64,000 nt of DNA. Source: Ensifer adhaerens. GTDB lineage: Bacteria > Pseudomonadota > Alphaproteobacteria > Rhizobiales > Rhizobiaceae. Positions 61,811 to 64,000 of the stretch are shown piece by piece (position 1 is the first letter of the stretch; every line of letters begins with the position of its first letter). The position numbers were made by a program, and so were the translations under genes. Below the pieces are notes generated by a model. That model was not told the origin of the DNA. It did not search any database and saw only the letters and a program-made list of their open reading frames with translations. Where the stretch lies: NCBI RefSeq assembly GCF_028993555.1, contig NZ_CP118610.1:3027001-3091000 (forward strand). Reading direction: 5' to 3'.

Positions 61811-62161
61811 TTATGCCCGCAGGCGGGTCGATGTGTCCCGCTCTTCGAGGGCCGCCGCCTTCGCGTATTCAGCCTGCACTTCTTCGAGCGCGAGCTCGGC
61901 AGCATCCTGCTGCGCCTTCAGTTCGCGAATGGAAACCTGAAGATTGTCGGCTCTCTGACGTGCGGCCTTGGCGAAGGTGGGATAGGCGAAGTGCTGGGGA
62001 TCGGAGATGCCCGACTTCTTCTCCTCGAAAATAATCTGATTTTCCAGATCCTTGGTCATCCGTTCGAACTCAGCCATCATCATCTGAAGCTGGTTCAGCT
62101 GACGCTGCTTCTCGCGGACCTGAAACTCCTTCAGGCGGACAAGGCTCTCACGTGCTTTCAT
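61811..62161 (-). CDS. fliJ: flagellar export protein FliJ
   Basis: FliJ is a coiled-coil escort of the flagellar export ATPase FliI. The 116-residue protein is almost entirely helical with heptad-like charge patterning (ESLVRLKEFQVREKQRQLNQLQMMMAEFERMTKDLENQI). The start is ATG 62161. It is divergent from ctrA, a neighbourhood known in other alphaproteobacteria, where CtrA controls flagellar genes. FliI is not in the window. The call relies on length, coiled coil and context more than on strict motifs. Confidence 0.75.
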   Translation of the reverse strand: MKARESLVRLKEFQVREKQRQLNQLQMMMAEFERMTKDLENQIIFEEKKSGISDPQHFAYPTFAKAARQRADNLQVSIRELKAQQDAAELALEEVQAEYAKAAALEERDTSTRLRA

Positions 62162-62602
62162 ACGCAATACTCCCGTGGATAACGAGACCCCGGTTACTGA
62201 TTTGCCCGCAAGCCGGCCCAAACGGGACCGGCAACGAAAAATCTTCAGCGATATTAACAAAAGCCTACCGCTGGTAACCTTTCGTTTACGGGCATCGTTA
62301 ATCATAGGCGTGATGATTTAAGGCTCCGTAAATGCTGAGGCACGAAATGTGACCGCCCCGGCATTAACGAGTCGGAAGAGTCAGATAGCGGTATTTCCTC
62401 ATGTTTCACATGAGATTAGCCGTTCTGGATTCACGTTTGAAATCAGGAGACTGCTAAAAATATTTAACAATCTCGATACACCTTGCCAGAGGGAATCAGA
62501 ATTTGTTAACCATTTGGTGGCAGCCTCCAAATCAGGCAACGACTGGATCCGTATCGCGTAAGGGTGCCACGACGACCTTGGGCGGCGGAAAAGGGGAAGA
62601 AT
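62162..62602. promoter_or_regulatory. ctrA/fliJ intergenic control region with GANTC sites and CtrA half-sites
   Basis: About 440 AT-richer bases. Four GANTC sites, targets of CcrM methylation, lie at 62369-62373, 62378-62382, 62428-62432 and 62493-62497. CtrA-like half-sites TTAACAAT (62464-62471) and TTAACCAT (62506-62513) flank the last of them. This matches the known logic of methylation-timed and autoregulated ctrA promoters. No gene is evident in the region. Confidence 0.7.
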
Positions 62603-63304
62603 ATGCGGGTTCTATTAATTGAAGACGACAATGCAACGGCTCAGAGCATTGAGCTGATGCTCAAGTCCGAGAGTTTCAATGTCTACACCACCGACCTCGG
62701 TGAAGAAGGCGTCGATCTCGGCAAACTTTATGACTACGACATCATCCTTCTCGACCTCAATCTGCCGGATATGTCCGGCTATGAAGTCTTGAGAACGCTG
62801 CGTCTTTCCAAGGTGAAGACCCCGATCCTGATTCTGTCGGGCATGGCCGGCATCGAAGACAAGGTCCGCGGCCTGGGCTTCGGCGCCGATGATTACATGA
62901 CCAAGCCCTTCCACAAGGACGAGCTGGTCGCCCGTATTCACGCCATCGTCCGTCGTTCCAAGGGTCACGCCCAGTCGGTCATCTCCACCGGCGAGCTGAT
63001 CGTCAACCTGGATGCCAAGACGGTCGAAGTCGGCGGACAGCGCGTCCACCTGACCGGCAAGGAATACCAGATGCTCGAGCTGCTTTCGCTGCGCAAGGGC
63101 ACGACGCTGACCAAGGAAATGTTCCTGAACCATCTCTACGGCGGCATGGACGAGCCGGAACTGAAGATCATCGACGTCTTCATCTGCAAGCTGCGCAAAA
63201 AGCTCGCAAACGCTGCCGGCGGCGCCAACTACATCGAGACCGTCTGGGGCCGCGGCTACGTGCTGCGCGAGCCGGATGGCGCCGAGTACGCCGAAACCGC
63301 CTGA
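62603..63304 (+). CDS. ctrA: cell-cycle response regulator CtrA
   Basis: CtrA is the essential alphaproteobacterial master regulator that, when phosphorylated through CckA-ChpT, controls division, motility and replication genes. The 233-residue OmpR-type protein has a receiver domain with acidic pocket E7-D8-D9, phospho-acceptor D51 and K101, and a winged-helix DNA-binding domain (about 125-228; [38 protein letters not shown]). The C-terminal Ala residues fit ClpXP-mediated proteolysis. Start ATG 62603 follows AAGGGGAAG. Confidence 0.97.
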   Translation: MRVLLIEDDNATAQSIELMLKSESFNVYTTDLGEEGVDLGKLYDYDIILLDLNLPDMSGYEVLRTLRLSKVKTPILILSGMAGIEDKVRGLGFGADDYMTKPFHKDELVARIHAIVRRSKGHAQSVISTGELIVNLDAKTVEVGGQRVHLTGKEYQMLELLSLRKGTTLTKEMFLNHLYGGMDEPELKIIDVFICKLRKKLANAAGGANYIETVWGRGYVLREPDGAEYAETA

Positions 63305-63328
63305 TTTCCCGTCCGGGCTTGCACCTAA

Positions 63329-63343
63329 CCCGCATGATGCGGG
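63329..63343 (+). other. short hairpin after ctrA
   Basis: CCCGCAT and ATGCGGG are perfect seven-base arms around one base, 25 bases after the ctrA stop, upstream of the main terminator. Possibly a 3-prime stabiliser. Confidence 0.4.
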
Positions 63344-63356
63344 CCCAGATAGCTCA

Positions 63357-63387
63357 CAAAACCCGCCATGTGCGGGTTTTGTTGTTT
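63357..63387 (+). terminator. rho-independent terminator of ctrA
   Basis: Ten-base arms CAAAACCCGC (63357-63366) and GCGGGTTTTG (63372-63381) with a five-base loop, then TTGTTT. Confidence 0.85.
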
Positions 63388-63470
63388 CCAGCCTTACCTC
63401 ACGTCGCCCTCCTCAAGAGGCGTCGCCCCTCCCCCGGCGCATGAAGAAGCACCGACCAGCGGCAGACACG

Positions 63471-63499
63471 AAAAAGCCGCGGCATTGGCCACGGCTTTC
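63471..63499 (-). terminator. terminator of the receiver-protein gene
   Basis: On the minus strand a GAAAGCCGTGGCC stem pairs with the GCCGCGGCTTTTT side (one G-T pair) and ends in a five-T tract, 31 bases past the stop codon at 63530. Confidence 0.75.
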
Positions 63500-63529
63500 G
63501 TTTCACGCGCTGCTTGTGAGCGAGACGGT

Positions 63530-63892
63530 TCAGGCCGCCATCGACTGGCTTGCGAAAACGCTGGTCAGGATCTTGCGGTCGAAAGGCTTCAGCAGGAAAT
63601 CGTCGGCGCCGGCGCGCTTGCCGGCCATCATCTTCTTCAGATCCGCCTCGACGACGCAGTAATAGATCCGGACCGACGGGCCGTTCGGAAGCCGGCGGAT
63701 GTTGCCGATGAGCTCGAGCGCGCCATCCAGTCCGGCGTCGATGACCAGGATGTTCGGGAGTTCAGCTTCGCAGCGGACAAGCGCCTCGAGGCTGTTCGAT
63801 GCCTCGTAAACCATGAAGCCCATGCCGGACAGGATACGTTTCCCAACTTTCCGGACGACATCCGAGCCGTCGGCAATCATCAAGCGCCGCAT
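63530..63892 (-). CDS. single-domain response regulator (receiver only)
   Basis: A 120-residue CheY-like receiver without output domain. Phospho-acceptor D52 is in ILVIDAGLDG, and K102 in FLLKPFD. The acidic pocket is reduced: the N-terminal motif is IADGSD with a single Asp at position 8, and the usual Thr/Ser before helix 4 is Cys (YYCVVEAD), so its phosphorylation chemistry may be altered. The start ATG 63892 (MRRLMIAD) is preferred over one six codons upstream. It is convergent with ctrA. It is not DivK or CpdR by sequence; its partner kinase is unknown. Confidence 0.82.
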   Translation of the reverse strand: MRRLMIADGSDVVRKVGKRILSGMGFMVYEASNSLEALVRCEAELPNILVIDAGLDGALELIGNIRRLPNGPSVRIYYCVVEADLKKMMAGKRAGADDFLLKPFDRKILTSVFASQSMAA

Positions 63893-64000
63893 GTCCAACT
63901 CCCTTCGCAACTTACCTATACGCGTACTCGCAGGCTTGAAACAACTCTATACAAATTTGGGAAAGATTTCGTTACGGAGTTTGCTTAACGACGTCTTTCT

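Overview
The window is a gene-dense, GC-rich stretch of an alphaproteobacterial chromosome, most likely Ensifer/Sinorhizobium or a close rhizobial relative. This is inferred from the paired ctrA and sciP cell-cycle genes with fliJ, GANTC methylation sites before ctrA, an aerobic cobaltochelatase pair (cobS/cobT), a hutXWV-type histidine/betaine transporter, abundant AapJ/Liv-type amino-acid transport genes, and intergenic palindromes of a kind I associate with rhizobia. I see no prophage, insertion sequence, CRISPR array or rRNA operon.

Layout. 1-8.7 kb: phospholipid acyltransferase, ChaC-type cyclotransferase, DUF2125 protein, tyrC-hisC, a methyltransferase divergent from a glyoxalase II/cupin pair, a DMT exporter and a DUF3108 protein. 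9.0-15.9 kb: rpmB, a queuosine-precursor transporter, an esterase-like phytase-family protein, cobT-GNAT-cobS, a protein with a C-terminal J domain, and bolA. 15.9-25.8 kb: a CorC/HlyC-like protein with aroB-aroK, then xerD, accA, a lipoprotein L,D-transpeptidase with a TusA-like protein, three tandem 57-bp repeats, a His-rich CobW GTPase and a D,D-carboxypeptidase. 25.9-30.3 kb: an M20 aminoacylase with an Lrp regulator, a zinc alcohol dehydrogenase and an AraC regulator.

30-55 kb is an amino-acid/amine catabolic region and the most interesting part. It holds two paralogous three-domain proteins (small-molecule kinase, M23 peptidase fold, class-III PLP enzyme) about 12 kb apart. Between them lie an AapJ-type binding protein, a branched-chain-type ABC transporter with a fused LivM-LivG subunit, an RpiR regulator, and a set of cysteine hydrolase, glutamine-synthetase-like ligase, N-formylglutamate-amidohydrolase-like protein and class-III aminotransferase. 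Next comes a hut-like cluster: hutC divergent from hutF-hutX-hutW-hutV-hutH-like-hutD. The HutH-like protein lacks the Ala-Ser-Gly that forms the MIO cofactor of all characterised histidine ammonia-lyases. HutU and HutI are not in the window.

55-64 kb: a GNAT enzyme, small or unknown proteins, tRNA-Met(CAT), mnmA, a LuxR regulator without a LuxI partner, then the cell-cycle segment sciP, a small acetyltransferase, fliJ, ctrA and a stand-alone receiver protein.

The best candidates for undescribed biology are the MIO-less HutH-like protein in its conserved-looking operon, and the pair of kinase-M23-PLP fusions with the ligase/hydrolase/aminotransferase cluster between them.
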